Assembly: GCA_033485155.1 (NCBI GenBank)
Contig: JAWQJJ010000013.1
Span: 1 to 32,808, forward strand
Direction: 5' to 3'
Source: Methanomassiliicoccus sp.
Lineage (GTDB): Archaea > Thermoplasmatota > Thermoplasmata > Methanomassiliicoccales > Methanomassiliicoccaceae
Length of the DNA: 32,808 nucleotides
The position numbers and the translations under genes are program-made. Positions 5,761 through 13,213 of the stretch are shown here, in pieces. Every line of letters starts with the position of its first letter. Positions within the stretch are counted from its first letter, which is position 1. The notes under the pieces are model-generated. The model was not told where the DNA came from. It searched no databases and was given only the letters and a program-made list of their open reading frames with translations.

Positions 5761-5897
5761 ATGGCCGCCCCCTTGGTCTTAAGAACATGGTTGGAGGCAA
5801 CCCATTTCCGGTTGGATTCAATGAGGGTTTCTAGGTTTTTTACAAAGGCTTGGTTGGGCCAGTTTGGGCAGACACCCTCTAATCCCAGTGCCCCCAC
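5757..5897 (-). CDS. 46-aa leading gene of the element operon
   Basis: A frame from GTG 5897 to TGA 5757 encodes GVCPNWPNQAFVKNLETLIE followed by a Lys/Asn-rich tail (NRKWVASNHVLKTKGAAI). AGGGG lies 5 nt before the GTG. Its TGA overlaps the next gene's TTG. A TATA-like CAATTATTAG at 5961-5970 would give a leader carrying the perfect hairpin at 5909-5932. The frame is open further upstream through the hairpin but lacks a better start. No family recognised. Confidence 0.48.
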   Translation of the reverse strand: MGALGLEGVCPNWPNQAFVKNLETLIESNRKWVASNHVLKTKGAAI

Positions 5898-5908
5898 TCC
5901 TTCCCCTG

Positions 5909-5932
5909 GCTCACGGCAGTATTGCCGTGAGC
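5909..5932. repeat. Perfect inverted repeat at the element's right edge
   Basis: Ten-bp arms (GCTCACGGCA / TGCCGTGAGC) with a GTAT loop. On the minus strand it lies in the probable leader of the first operon gene. On the plus strand it is followed by T-rich sequence. It could be a leader hairpin, a terminator, or a binding/crossover site for the serine recombinase; the sequence alone does not decide. Confidence 0.7.
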
Positions 5933-6019
5933 ACTTTTGTACATTTTTGACTATCTAGCTCTAATAATTGGGTAACAATGTGATTAGGAGAAAGTGATCA
6001 TCCATTATGTGGACCGTCC

Positions 6020-6307
6020 CTAGTCCCGCCCCCTGCTCCTTCCCCCCAGGATGTACATTGATATCGCAGTGAACGGCGAGATGATGGCGGCAACAATCCA
6101 CTCGAAGGTCGAGCCTTCGACCTCCCAACCCGTGGTTGAAAAATTGAATATGCCGATGGCCGCGATCACCATCACTATCACGGAGATGACGACGCTCAGG
6201 CTGAGCAATGGCTGTATCGATGAGGAGACTTGCGAGAACAAAAGAAACGCAGCCAAAATCGAAATGATGGCGAGAGCCAGAGCCACGCATGAGACTACTT
6301 GCTTCAT
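6020..6307 (-). CDS. Small multi-pass membrane protein
   Basis: 95 aa from ATG 6307 (a TTG at 6319 is in frame but has no better ribosome-binding site). Hydrophobic segments at ~5-25 (SCVALALAIISILAAFLLF), ~35-60 (SLSVVISVIVMVIAAIGIF) and ~72-90 (WIVAAIISPFTAISMYILG), with a basic C-terminal GGRSRGRD. Three TM helices are likely. No family recognised. A 27-bp palindrome lies ~27 nt upstream, suggesting its own regulated promoter. Confidence 0.72.
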   Translation of the reverse strand: MKQVVSCVALALAIISILAAFLLFSQVSSSIQPLLSLSVVISVIVMVIAAIGIFNFSTTGWEVEGSTFEWIVAAIISPFTAISMYILGGRSRGRD

Positions 6308-6333
6308 TACCCTATCCAACTAGATCCCCAATG

Positions 6334-6360
6334 ATAATTGTCCGCCCGGCGGATAATTAT
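6334..6360. promoter_or_regulatory. 27-bp near-perfect palindrome, putative operator
   Basis: ATAATTGTCCGCC and GGCGGATAATTAT face each other around the centre, with one mismatch in 13 pairs. It sits 27-53 nt upstream of the small membrane protein start, overlapping where its TATA box is expected. This fits an operator for a dimeric regulator. The AT-rich stretch 6361-6540 beyond it holds no gene I can support. Confidence 0.55.
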
Positions 6361-6542
6361 TTCGGGCTGTGTTGGACAATTTGAGATGCCAAAAAGAGTA
6401 AATAAACTGCATTCGGTTCGAGGAGAACGGACACCTCAATTTGATGCTAAAAACAATCTAAGGAGCAATATCGAATTATTTGGACATATGTGTCTAATAT
6501 CAAAATATGAACCCGAGAGATAAATTGCATTGAAGTCAAAGT

Positions 6543-6567
6543 GTTGGACGATCTCGGAACGTCCAAC
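6543..6567 (-). terminator. Hairpin directly after the Lys/Glu-rich microgene
   Basis: Eight-bp arms GTTGGACG / CGTCCAAC around a 9-nt loop begin immediately after the TAG stop. Only a weak T tract (TTTGACTT) follows, so it may be a terminator or a 3' stability element. Confidence 0.5.
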
Positions 6568-6723
6568 CTACTTCAATACCTTTTTCTTGATGTCCTCTCC
6601 GGTCTTGGCAACCTTCTCCATCGCTTTGGCACCGGTCTCCTGGGCCTTCCCCTCCGCCTGTTTCGCCTGTGCCTTGGACTTCTCCTCTTCCGCCTTCCGT
6701 TTGGTATCCTCTATCGTTCCCAT
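6568..6723 (-). CDS. 51-aa charged, Ala/Lys/Glu-rich helical protein
   Basis: The ATG at 6723 follows a strong AGGAGGG site by 5 nt. The product is one long polar helix without aromatic residues (KRKAEEEKSKAQAKQAEGKA, then ETGAKAMEKVAKTGEDIKKK). The composition resembles CsbD-like or LEA-like stress proteins, usually disordered until bound; that role is inference. A mismatched hairpin lies upstream at 6784-6805, and a hairpin follows the stop. Too short for routine gene callers. Confidence 0.75.
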   Translation of the reverse strand: MGTIEDTKRKAEEEKSKAQAKQAEGKAQETGAKAMEKVAKTGEDIKKKVLK

Positions 6724-6947
6724 TCGAAACCCTCCTGTCAATATTGCGTTTGACGTCTACCAATACATAGTTCTTGCCACTACCTTGCCTGGGCACCCTG
6801 GCAAGTCGCTCGACGAACACCTTCTTGTACCGCCGTTAGGAACGCCCACACAAAATGGTTAATTGAGATTTTTCGTTAACCTGAACATTGCCTAGGTGCA
6901 ACCCATTTGTCGAGAAAATCAAGGACTTGGAGAGATGACGGCTCTTT

Positions 6948-7982
6948 TTATTGATCATCTCCTTGTTGCGGTGCAACCTCCCAAATATGGATGGCACATC
7001 CGTTCTCCATGTAAGCGTTATAGGTGTGAGATCCGGCTGTCAACGGTTCGATGGTCACTGAGATAAGATAGTGATTCGAGTGGTCAAAAACAAATGAGGC
7101 ACTCAGATCCATGATTCTCGATTCCTGAATGGTAACGTTCTTCCCCAGGAGATCGAAGGAAAAGCTAAGGAACGGTGAATCGGGAAGTCTGTAGTACTGG
7201 TCGGTCTCGCAAGCCGATTGTATGGCACTCACCGTAGCGTTCTCCCCGTAAGGAATATTCAGTGTGGAGCACTCCGAGGAGATTTTATTATAATCGATAT
7301 CATCGCAACCTATCGGCATCGCGAATATCTGACCAGACTGATTGCAGCGCAGACTGGTAATTTCTCCGGCGTCGGTATATGCGCCACAAACGGTCGCATT
7401 CATGCATAGAACGAAGGAGGTGGAATTCACCGTCTGCAAGTTGAACTCGGTTTCATTGTTGAAGGACATCCATACTTCTATACTGTTAGTTCCGCTCATT
7501 TTCTGCACCGCATATATGTCCAATTTTTTATCTAGTGTAAGATTGAGAAGGGTCGAGTTATCTATCGTGCTAGCGGAGACAATAATGCCAAGGGGTACAG
7601 TGATATTCTTTTCACTATCCAGGGTGAAGTTGAACTCGAACGATGATGCGGTCGATGCATCGAAATATGTTACCTCGCACCATCGAACTCGATCATGGTC
7701 GACGGCTGCGACTATTGCCTTCTGATCCGCTGAGAAATTGTATACGTATGAGAAGGAGTACCAGCCGCTCGCGTTCGTCGTTGTGGAAGATGATTCAGCA
7801 ATGACTTCCGCGTTCTCTATAGGATGCCCATTCTCATCTGTGACCGTGCCATGAATGGTCAAGAGCTTGCTTGTGGTTGTTGCTTCGCTCTGAGGGTTGT
7901 AGGCGAGAGCTGCGACCATCACTATGAATGCCGATGCTAGTGCCAGAGCAGTTAGGATCAACCGCTTTTTCTTGTTCTCCAA
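6948..7982 (-). CDS. Secreted/anchored protein with carboxypeptidase-regulatory-like domain
   Basis: 344 aa with a basic N terminus (ENKKKR) and a hydrophobic signal or anchor helix (~9-28). Residues ~40-110 match a carboxypeptidase-regulatory/prealbumin-like beta sandwich (LTIHGTVTDENGHPIENAEV ... NASGWYSFSY). The remainder is beta-rich and extracellular-looking, with many N-x-S/T sequons (NFT, NIT, NST, NLT, NET, NAT, NQS, NVT) and several Cys. It is therefore a likely surface glycoprotein and a candidate substrate for the glycan operon in this window. Starts at TTG 7982; a strong TATA box lies at 8015-8022. Confidence 0.82.
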   Translation of the reverse strand: MENKKKRLILTALALASAFIVMVAALAYNPQSEATTTSKLLTIHGTVTDENGHPIENAEVIAESSSTTTNASGWYSFSYVYNFSADQKAIVAAVDHDRVRWCEVTYFDASTASSFEFNFTLDSEKNITVPLGIIVSASTIDNSTLLNLTLDKKLDIYAVQKMSGTNSIEVWMSFNNETEFNLQTVNSTSFVLCMNATVCGAYTDAGEITSLRCNQSGQIFAMPIGCDDIDYNKISSECSTLNIPYGENATVSAIQSACETDQYYRLPDSPFLSFSFDLLGKNVTIQESRIMDLSASFVFDHSNHYLISVTIEPLTAGSHTYNAYMENGCAIHIWEVAPQQGDDQ

Positions 7983-8014
7983 TCAAATCCCCGTTCATAA
8001 TGAAAAATGTGAAA

Positions 8015-8022
8015 TTTATATA
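8015..8022 (-). promoter_or_regulatory. TATA box of the secreted-protein gene
   Basis: TATATAAA on the minus strand, in an AT-rich tract, is a near-consensus archaeal TATA box. Transcription would begin near 7992, giving a leader of about 10 nt. Confidence 0.65.
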
Positions 8023-8030
8023 TTATCATT

Positions 8031-9028
8031 AAATTATTAATGGTGGCGTCTTCCACTCAGCCGATCCGGTGGTAGAGTGTAGTTCGCTGATATTCATCAC
8101 CACCCTTTCTTCCCGAATCTCTCGACTCTTGCTTGTGAGATCTTCAGAACCCATACTGAATTTTTATTTCAAAGGATGCGGATCGGGAGGCTCCATGCTC
8201 TACACAACAATTTGAGCACCTCCAATTTGTGCTCTATCGGCCGATATTTCCTATGCTGCACTAATGCGCTGCCCCTGAAACCTCCCCATCTTGTCTCCGA
8301 CCATCGTTTCCTAGTTTTTATCACTGAATTGCTGGGAACCAGCGAAAGCCCTTCTTCTAATAAGTGCCAGGATACGTAGCCCCTCTTCACGCCTGAGTGT
8401 GCTGGCCATGGAGTATTCGTTCACAACTTTCAAGTAGAATGTTTTTGTGATGAGACTTCGGCCACTGCATCACTCTTTGATGTCATCCAGGAGCTAACGC
8501 GTGAGCAGTGGTCCTCCGGCCCACTCTCGTTCCCACCAAGAGGTTGTGGGCCGGACTCTCCTCTCGTTCACAATTGGATTCGGTGCCTCCCCAACATCCC
8601 CGATCTCCCTGCCATTCAACCAAAGTGTGTTCGTTGACCTGCCAGGGCGCCATCGGCGGAAAGCGCGGTCATCCATCGGAGCTACATATCCCTTCCTGAC
8701 GATTCATTCTGTTCACTTAAATAGGCCCGTGGCAAATCAATAGTCATCCAAGGTATCCCCGAACCAGCAGGAAAGCGTTTCCTCCACAGAACACCCTCTC
8801 AGGTTTTATCGGTCCGGCTGATACCCGAGGACCTCTTTTTCTATTATCTAACTCCAGTGAACGTACGACAATCGACTCATGACGGACGTCAGGCAATAAT
8901 CGAGTTAACCATACTGGTCATGGCGGAAGTGAATCGTTTTTCGGCCTCAGGTGTATTCGCATCGACATGTTAGTTCCCGGCCATCCACCTCTCTACGCCG
9001 TCCTCATCGTCGAGTAATAAGGCACCCC
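8031..9028. other. ~1 kb without a supportable gene
   Basis: Short frames exist on both strands, but none has a recognisable domain, a convincing ribosome-binding site or coding-like composition. A strong inverted repeat (CCGGCCCAC at 8516-8524, GTGGGCCGG at 8546-8554) lies in the middle. On the minus strand at about 8890-9020, a protein-like stretch (DDEDGVERWMAGN, stop, then HVDANTPEAEKRFTSAMTSM) looks like a decayed gene fragment. Confidence 0.5.
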
Positions 9029-9670
9029 TTATCCTTGAGGCCGGATGCTAGGCTCATTTGATATGACGGGCTGAACCGGCACTGGCCGTTCGATCTTCCA
9101 TCTGAAGAACGCTATCGCCAGTAGTATCATCGCTATCCACAGTAGGAGGAAGCCTATGAGGACGATAGTCAGTATTGCTCCGATCAATAATATCAGGCCG
9201 CTCGTGGCGAACATACCGACACCGGTCCTGTGGGAAAGGATGAGGAATGATTTTCTCATGTAGAACGCCGCGACCACGGTCATTGCGAACAATATGATCA
9301 AGGCTATGATCATCGCTGCGAAGTACGGCGCCAGCGCGTTATAGTTCAAGCCATTCCAGTCCACTCCCTGCCAAGAGGCCGGATCGGACCAACTGGACAT
9401 CTGGAGGCCGATCTGCGTAAGCGCCCCGGCGGCAGCGATACTGATGATCGCGGCGGCGATCACCACTCCGACGACAAAGATGACGATGCCCCAAAGCACG
9501 TTTCTGAAGATGGCCCGGTCCCCATAGTGTTCCGCCAGGTCGTTGAACACGACCAACAGGAGTACGAGGCCTACCAAGCCCAAAGCGTTACCGATCGAGC
9601 CTCCGAAGGGGCTGACCACCAAGAGGAGTGCTCCAATTTCCCCTAAGAGCTTGCTGGTTTCAAGAGTCAT
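9029..9670 (-). CDS. DUF996-like membrane protein
   Basis: 213 aa with about five TM helices. The N terminus (LETSKLLGEIGALLLVVSPF) and the following LVVFNDLAEHYGDRAIFRN are characteristic of DUF996, a bacterial/archaeal family of unknown function. A large extracellular loop (SSWSDPASWQGVDWNGLNYN) separates helices 2 and 3. The C-terminal tail is cytosolic and proline-rich. ATG 9670 has a GAGGAGG site 7 nt upstream and a TATA box at 9721-9729. Confidence 0.78.
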   Translation of the reverse strand: MTLETSKLLGEIGALLLVVSPFGGSIGNALGLVGLVLLLVVFNDLAEHYGDRAIFRNVLWGIVIFVVGVVIAAAIISIAAAGALTQIGLQMSSWSDPASWQGVDWNGLNYNALAPYFAAMIIALIILFAMTVVAAFYMRKSFLILSHRTGVGMFATSGLILLIGAILTIVLIGFLLLWIAMILLAIAFFRWKIERPVPVQPVISNEPSIRPQG

Positions 9671-9720
9671 GGCCTGCCTCCTCGATGGCTTCCATGGGAA
9701 GAGAATAGTCTACTCCTCCT

Positions 9721-9729
9721 TTTAAATAG
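9721..9729 (-). promoter_or_regulatory. TATA box for the DUF996-like gene
   Basis: CTATTTAAA on the minus strand predicts a transcript start near 9698 and a leader of ~28 nt that includes the GAGGAGG ribosome-binding site. Confidence 0.6.
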
Positions 9730-10020
9730 ATTCCGATGGCCGATCGGCCCTGTGGCGAGGCAAGCGTTTCTGGTCGAGCATCTATGATTTATAGCTCAAG
9801 AGCGATCTCTGTAAAGGGAATGCACTAATTTGCATTTACAAAATGGGATGCATCAACCCCTTCATTTCCACTGAAATCTTGAGCGATATATAAAATGCTG
9901 GCTACCGCATATTACTTAAATATCTTTTTTGATAACAATAAATGTGCATTGTAACTATAGTCCCTCTCCTTGAGCAGTAGTTTGGAGCGGATTTGTTCAT
10001 AGCGACCTAAGAGGAAGGAT
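9730..10020. other. AT-rich intergenic stretch, no gene seen
   Basis: No coding frame supported. Contains TATA-like sequences (GATATATAAAATG near 9890 and ACTTAAATATC near 9915, plus strand) that could drive an unannotated short transcript. Confidence 0.4.
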
Positions 10021-10110
10021 AAAAAGGGAAGCCCCGGAGGAAAGGTTGAGGTATTGTTAGACTAGGGGATTTGCGTGACTTGGTATGGTTGCACTGCCTG
10101 GGGCTTCCCC
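10021..10110 (-). ncRNA. Candidate ~90-nt structured small RNA
   Basis: On the minus strand, GGGAAGCCCC and GGGGCTTCCC (plus coordinates 10026-10035 and 10100-10109) form a perfect 10-bp closing stem, extendable by a G-U and a G-C pair. A TATA-like TTTTAAA lies 24 nt upstream of the first G of the stem, and TTTTTA follows it directly. The enclosed ~60 nt are C-rich and mostly unpaired, with AATCCCC and TTTCCTCC tracts that could pair with ribosome-binding sites. It contains no frame with a start. It does not match tRNA, SRP, RNase P or 5S RNA by eye. Confidence 0.55.
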
Positions 10111-10133
10111 GCTGACCGTACCATTGATCCTCT

Positions 10134-10141
10134 GTTTAAAA
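10134..10141 (-). promoter_or_regulatory. TATA-like element upstream of the candidate small RNA
   Basis: ATTTTAAA on the minus strand, centred ~27 nt before the first base of the RNA's closing stem, the normal archaeal TATA-to-start spacing. Confidence 0.45.
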
Positions 10142-10243
10142 TCGTTTGGTTGTGAACTTGCTCATTACCAAATGAGATAATAATAATCTCAATTATAGAT
10201 TCATCCAAAATTTTTATTTCCCCCTTGTTCCCAAGCACTCATC

Positions 10244-10534
10244 ATGATGGACGATTGCTACCGTTGCCAGGAGATCATCGCTTGGCTCCATGGTCGGGAG
10301 AAAGGTCGCACCGTCAGGTGCCCCATCTGCGGCAAGATGTACCGTAAGGGCATCAACTTCGTGCTGGACGAGGATTTTCGGCCGATGGTTGACATGTGGA
10401 AAAGGGGCGATCGGCCGGCGCACTGCATCTCCTGCGACTGGCATGGCCCCATCAGTTCGGTCAAATTAAACCGGAATGGTAGCTTCCCGTTCCGGTGCCC
10501 GGAGTGCGGGAGTATCGTCGCCGACCATAAGTAG
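10244..10534 (+). CDS. Double zinc-ribbon protein
   Basis: 96 aa with four CxxC knuckles: CYRC (~5-8), CPIC (~26-29), CISC (~61-64) and CPEC (~85-88). Knuckles 1/2 and 3/4 probably form two zinc ribbons, connected by FVLDEDFRPMVDMWKRGD. A tandem ATG start follows a TATA-like TTTTTATT (10211-10218) by ~28 nt, suggesting a leaderless transcript. The protein is probably nucleic-acid- or protein-binding; no specific family recognised. The downstream gap 10535-10791 has no gene, only a 9-bp inverted repeat (CGGCCGATG / CATCGGCCG, 10629-10670). Confidence 0.78.
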   Translation: MMDDCYRCQEIIAWLHGREKGRTVRCPICGKMYRKGINFVLDEDFRPMVDMWKRGDRPAHCISCDWHGPISSVKLNRNGSFPFRCPECGSIVADHK

Positions 10535-10791
10535 GGCAGGTGATCCTCGAGTCCCTCATCGATGTCCGTTGGTCTTCCACCCCATGATGGGCGTAAATGT
10601 CGATGGGGCCGATATGCAAAGGGCAGGACGGCCGATGCAGCCCGAGGCCCCTGTCGCCCTCCATCGGCCGCTTCAGCTCGGTGACGTGTCGGCTGTATCG
10701 TCACCTCATCCCCCCATGAAGCTACACCTCGAGCGGCGTTGGCGTTGCATAATCTATATCATGGGCCAGCCATCAGGGGGCCCTGTATCAA

Positions 10792-12246
10792 ATGAACCAC
10801 GAGAAAGAGGGAAGAAAAAAGTATCTCGTTCTGTCCATCGTCCTGGTCGGCGTCTTCATGTCGGTGCTGGACGCGGTGGCGTTGAATATCGCCCTGCCAG
10901 CCATCACCTCATACTTTAATGTCGCCGTCGCGGACACTCAGTGGGTGGTGACGGGCTACCTGTTGACTCAGACCTGTTTTCTCATCATATCGGGCAAGAT
11001 CGCCGAGCGGGTCGGGCAGGCAAGGATGTTCAACATAGGCTTGATCGTCTTTTCCGTATCCTCGCTGCTCTGCGCTCTCTCTTCGACCCTTCCTCAGCTG
11101 ATCGCCTTCCGGGTCGTCCAGGGCCTGGGCGGTTCGATGCTATTTAGCGTGTCCACGGCCATCGTGTTCAGGACCTTCGGTCCTACTGAGAGGGGCAAGG
11201 CCATGGGTTTTCTCGGTTCGACCGTAGCGGTGGGAGGCATGCTCGGACCGGTTATCGGCGGCCTATTGGTGGGTACCATGGGCTGGCGGTCAATCTTCCT
11301 GGTCAACGTCCCCATCGGTCTAATCGCGGCCGCTGTGGCCGTACGCGCCCTCAAGGTCGACGAGGTGCTGGCGGACCGCCTCCATCTCGACCTCCCCGGC
11401 TCGGTCCTTTGGATAGTGACGATCGCCTCGCTGGTGCTGACGTTGGGCATGCTCGCCGACACCGGCAGCCTCACCCCGGCCACGGGGACCTACCTCATCG
11501 TCTTCGCCATCGCCGCCGCTCTCTTCGTGCTATGGGAGCGGAGAGCGAAGGAGCCGCTTCTGGACCTCTCGGTGTTCAAGGTCGGCCGCTTCGATCTCGT
11601 GGGGTTGAGCATGGCGGTGTTCTTCATCTCCCTGAACATGGTCACCATCCTAGGTCCGTTCTACTACGAGGGAGTGCTGGATTACGATCCAGAGACGGTC
11701 GGTTTCATCTTCATGGTCCTTCCCACGATCATGATGGTCGGTTCTCCCCTCGTGGGCAGGATGTACGATCGTGTGCGCTTCCGCCCCTACGCTACCGCCG
11801 GGCACCTGGTGCGGGCAGCCTCCCTGCTCCTTCTGGCCCTGGGGTTCATGACCATCAACGTGCCTTTGACCCTGGCGGCCTTCCTATGCATGGGGCTCGG
11901 CAGCAGCCTGTTCCAGACCCCCAACAACACCGAGTTCATGCTCGCCCTTCCTCGGGAGAAGAGCGGTCTCGCATCGAGCATACAGGCCACCACCAGGAAC
12001 CTGAGCATGGCTATCGGAGTCTCCCTGGCCACTCTGCTCATGACCCTCACGATGGGCTCGATGGACTACAGCGCCATCGCCGGGGGTCCGCAGGCCGGGG
12101 AGCTGGCGTCCTCGGTTGCGTTTGCCATTGTGATCGGCGCGGCCCTGTCGGTCGTGGGCGCCATACTGTCCAGGTTGAGCGAGAGGGCGTGCCGGAGGGA
12201 CAAAGGGACCGACCGAGGCACGGTGGGACACGACGAAACGAAATGA
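10792..12246 (+). CDS. MFS drug/H+ antiporter, DHA2 (EmrB/QacA) type
   Basis: 484 aa with about 14 predicted TM helices, the size and layout of the DHA2 subfamily. Visible MFS motifs are the helix-1 LDAVALNIALPAI, motif A GKIAERVGQARMF in loop 2-3, RVVQGLGGSML in helix 4, and antiporter motif C GGMLGPVIGGLL in helix 5. The usual VDxTIV start of helix 1 is here LDAVAL, lacking the Thr. It probably exports cationic or amphiphilic compounds using the proton or sodium gradient. A TATA-like CTATATCA (10754-10761) lies ~35 nt upstream. It converges on galU with 16 nt between them. Confidence 0.9.
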   Translation: MNHEKEGRKKYLVLSIVLVGVFMSVLDAVALNIALPAITSYFNVAVADTQWVVTGYLLTQTCFLIISGKIAERVGQARMFNIGLIVFSVSSLLCALSSTLPQLIAFRVVQGLGGSMLFSVSTAIVFRTFGPTERGKAMGFLGSTVAVGGMLGPVIGGLLVGTMGWRSIFLVNVPIGLIAAAVAVRALKVDEVLADRLHLDLPGSVLWIVTIASLVLTLGMLADTGSLTPATGTYLIVFAIAAALFVLWERRAKEPLLDLSVFKVGRFDLVGLSMAVFFISLNMVTILGPFYYEGVLDYDPETVGFIFMVLPTIMMVGSPLVGRMYDRVRFRPYATAGHLVRAASLLLLALGFMTINVPLTLAAFLCMGLGSSLFQTPNNTEFMLALPREKSGLASSIQATTRNLSMAIGVSLATLLMTLTMGSMDYSAIAGGPQAGELASSVAFAIVIGAALSVVGAILSRLSERACRRDKGTDRGTVGHDETK

Positions 12247-12262
12247 GGCCGCACTGGCCGCA

Positions 12263-13213
12263 TCACGATATCTTTGTCGGGCAGGGCGGGCGGGGACGGT
12301 CAACCGGATGCATGGCATCCGTAGCATCGCCGGGAGTGTCGCCATGGCCGTAGATGTCCAGCAGCCCCTGCATCATCCGCAGTGCGTCAGCCGAGAATCG
12401 GGGGTCGGCCAGCGTCAGGGTGAGATTGGCCTGCATCCACCCGATCTTGTCTCCGACGTCGTACCTGGTACCCTCGATCACACAACCGTACACATCTTCC
12501 TCTTGCAGCAGCAAGCGCAGGGAATCGGTGAGCTGGACCTCGCCGTTCACCCCCGCCTCGGTGCGCTCGATGCACTTGAAGATCGTCGGTGAGAGCAGGT
12601 AGGTCCCGGCGACCGCGATGTTCGATGGAGCCTCCTCCCGACGAGGCTTCTCCACCATGTCCTCGACCTTGATGAGCCCCTGACGCACGCTTGTGCCTCT
12701 CAGAATGCCGTATCGCCTGACATCCTTCCAAGGGATTCGTTCGACGGCAATGACCGAGCCACCGGTTTCTTCGTGAACTTTAGCCAGTTGGCTGATGACG
12801 GGCACTTCGGAGCGGTGAATGACATCACCTAGCATGACCGCGAACGTCTCGTCGCCGATGTGCTTCCGGGCGCAGTACACCGCGTCAGCAAGGCCCCGAG
12901 GGCTTCTTTGCCTCACATAGTGGATATCGACCCTGCTCATCAGATGTTCCAGTTCCTCAAGGCCCTCCCCCTGCCCATGGAGATGGGACAGGGATTCGAG
13001 CTCCTGGGAGCGGTCGAAATGATCTTCGATCGACCTCTTGTTCTTCCCGGTGACGATGATGATGTCGTCGATGCCCGCGGCGACCGCTTCCTCCACCACA
13101 TACTGGATGATCGGCTTGTCGATTATGGGGAGCATCTCCTTCGGCTGTCCTTTGGTCAAGGGAAGGAATCGGGTCCCCAGTCCAGCTGCGGGGATGACCG
13201 CTTTGAGCTTCAC
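12263..13213 (-). CDS. galU: UTP-glucose-1-phosphate uridylyltransferase
   Basis: 316 aa. Nucleotidyltransferase signature AVIPAAGLGTRFLPLTKGQPKEMLPI at residues ~5-30 (activating Lys at 25), then KPIIQYVVEEAVAAGIDDI, VMLGDVIH (metal/nucleotide site) and GVNGEVQLTDSL, as in the GalU family. It makes UDP-glucose from UTP and glucose-1-phosphate. GTG 13213 is chosen because it overlaps the ugd stop as GTGA and follows a GGGGGTG site; a longer upstream frame exists but lies inside ugd. Last gene of the glycan operon and direct supplier of the substrate for Ugd. Confidence 0.92.
   Translation of the reverse strand: MKLKAVIPAAGLGTRFLPLTKGQPKEMLPIIDKPIIQYVVEEAVAAGIDDIIIVTGKNKRSIEDHFDRSQELESLSHLHGQGEGLEELEHLMSRVDIHYVRQRSPRGLADAVYCARKHIGDETFAVMLGDVIHRSEVPVISQLAKVHEETGGSVIAVERIPWKDVRRYGILRGTSVRQGLIKVEDMVEKPRREEAPSNIAVAGTYLLSPTIFKCIERTEAGVNGEVQLTDSLRLLLQEEDVYGCVIEGTRYDVGDKIGWMQANLTLTLADPRFSADALRMMQGLLDIYGHGDTPGDATDAMHPVDRPRPPCPTKIS

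Noticed and set aside
10044-10050. A GGTTGAG heptamer inside the small-RNA candidate, identical to the iteron unit
   Set aside because: A single 7-mer 6 kb away is expected by chance and shows no array or phasing.
10021-10110. tRNA (including tRNA-Pyl) as identity of the small-RNA candidate
   Set aside because: The closing stem is 10-12 bp, not 7, with no T-arm consensus; the TCTAA in the loop is not flanked by an anticodon stem.
10476-10919. 147-aa plus-strand frame overlapping the start of the MFS gene
   Set aside because: Composition is Arg/Pro/His-rich, it has no domain, and its 3' half runs out of frame through clear MFS coding sequence.
11409-12353. 314-aa plus-strand frame inside the MFS gene
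   Set aside because: Out-of-frame shadow of the transporter: it covers the transporter's TM-coding codons and yields low-complexity His/Arg/Gly sequence.
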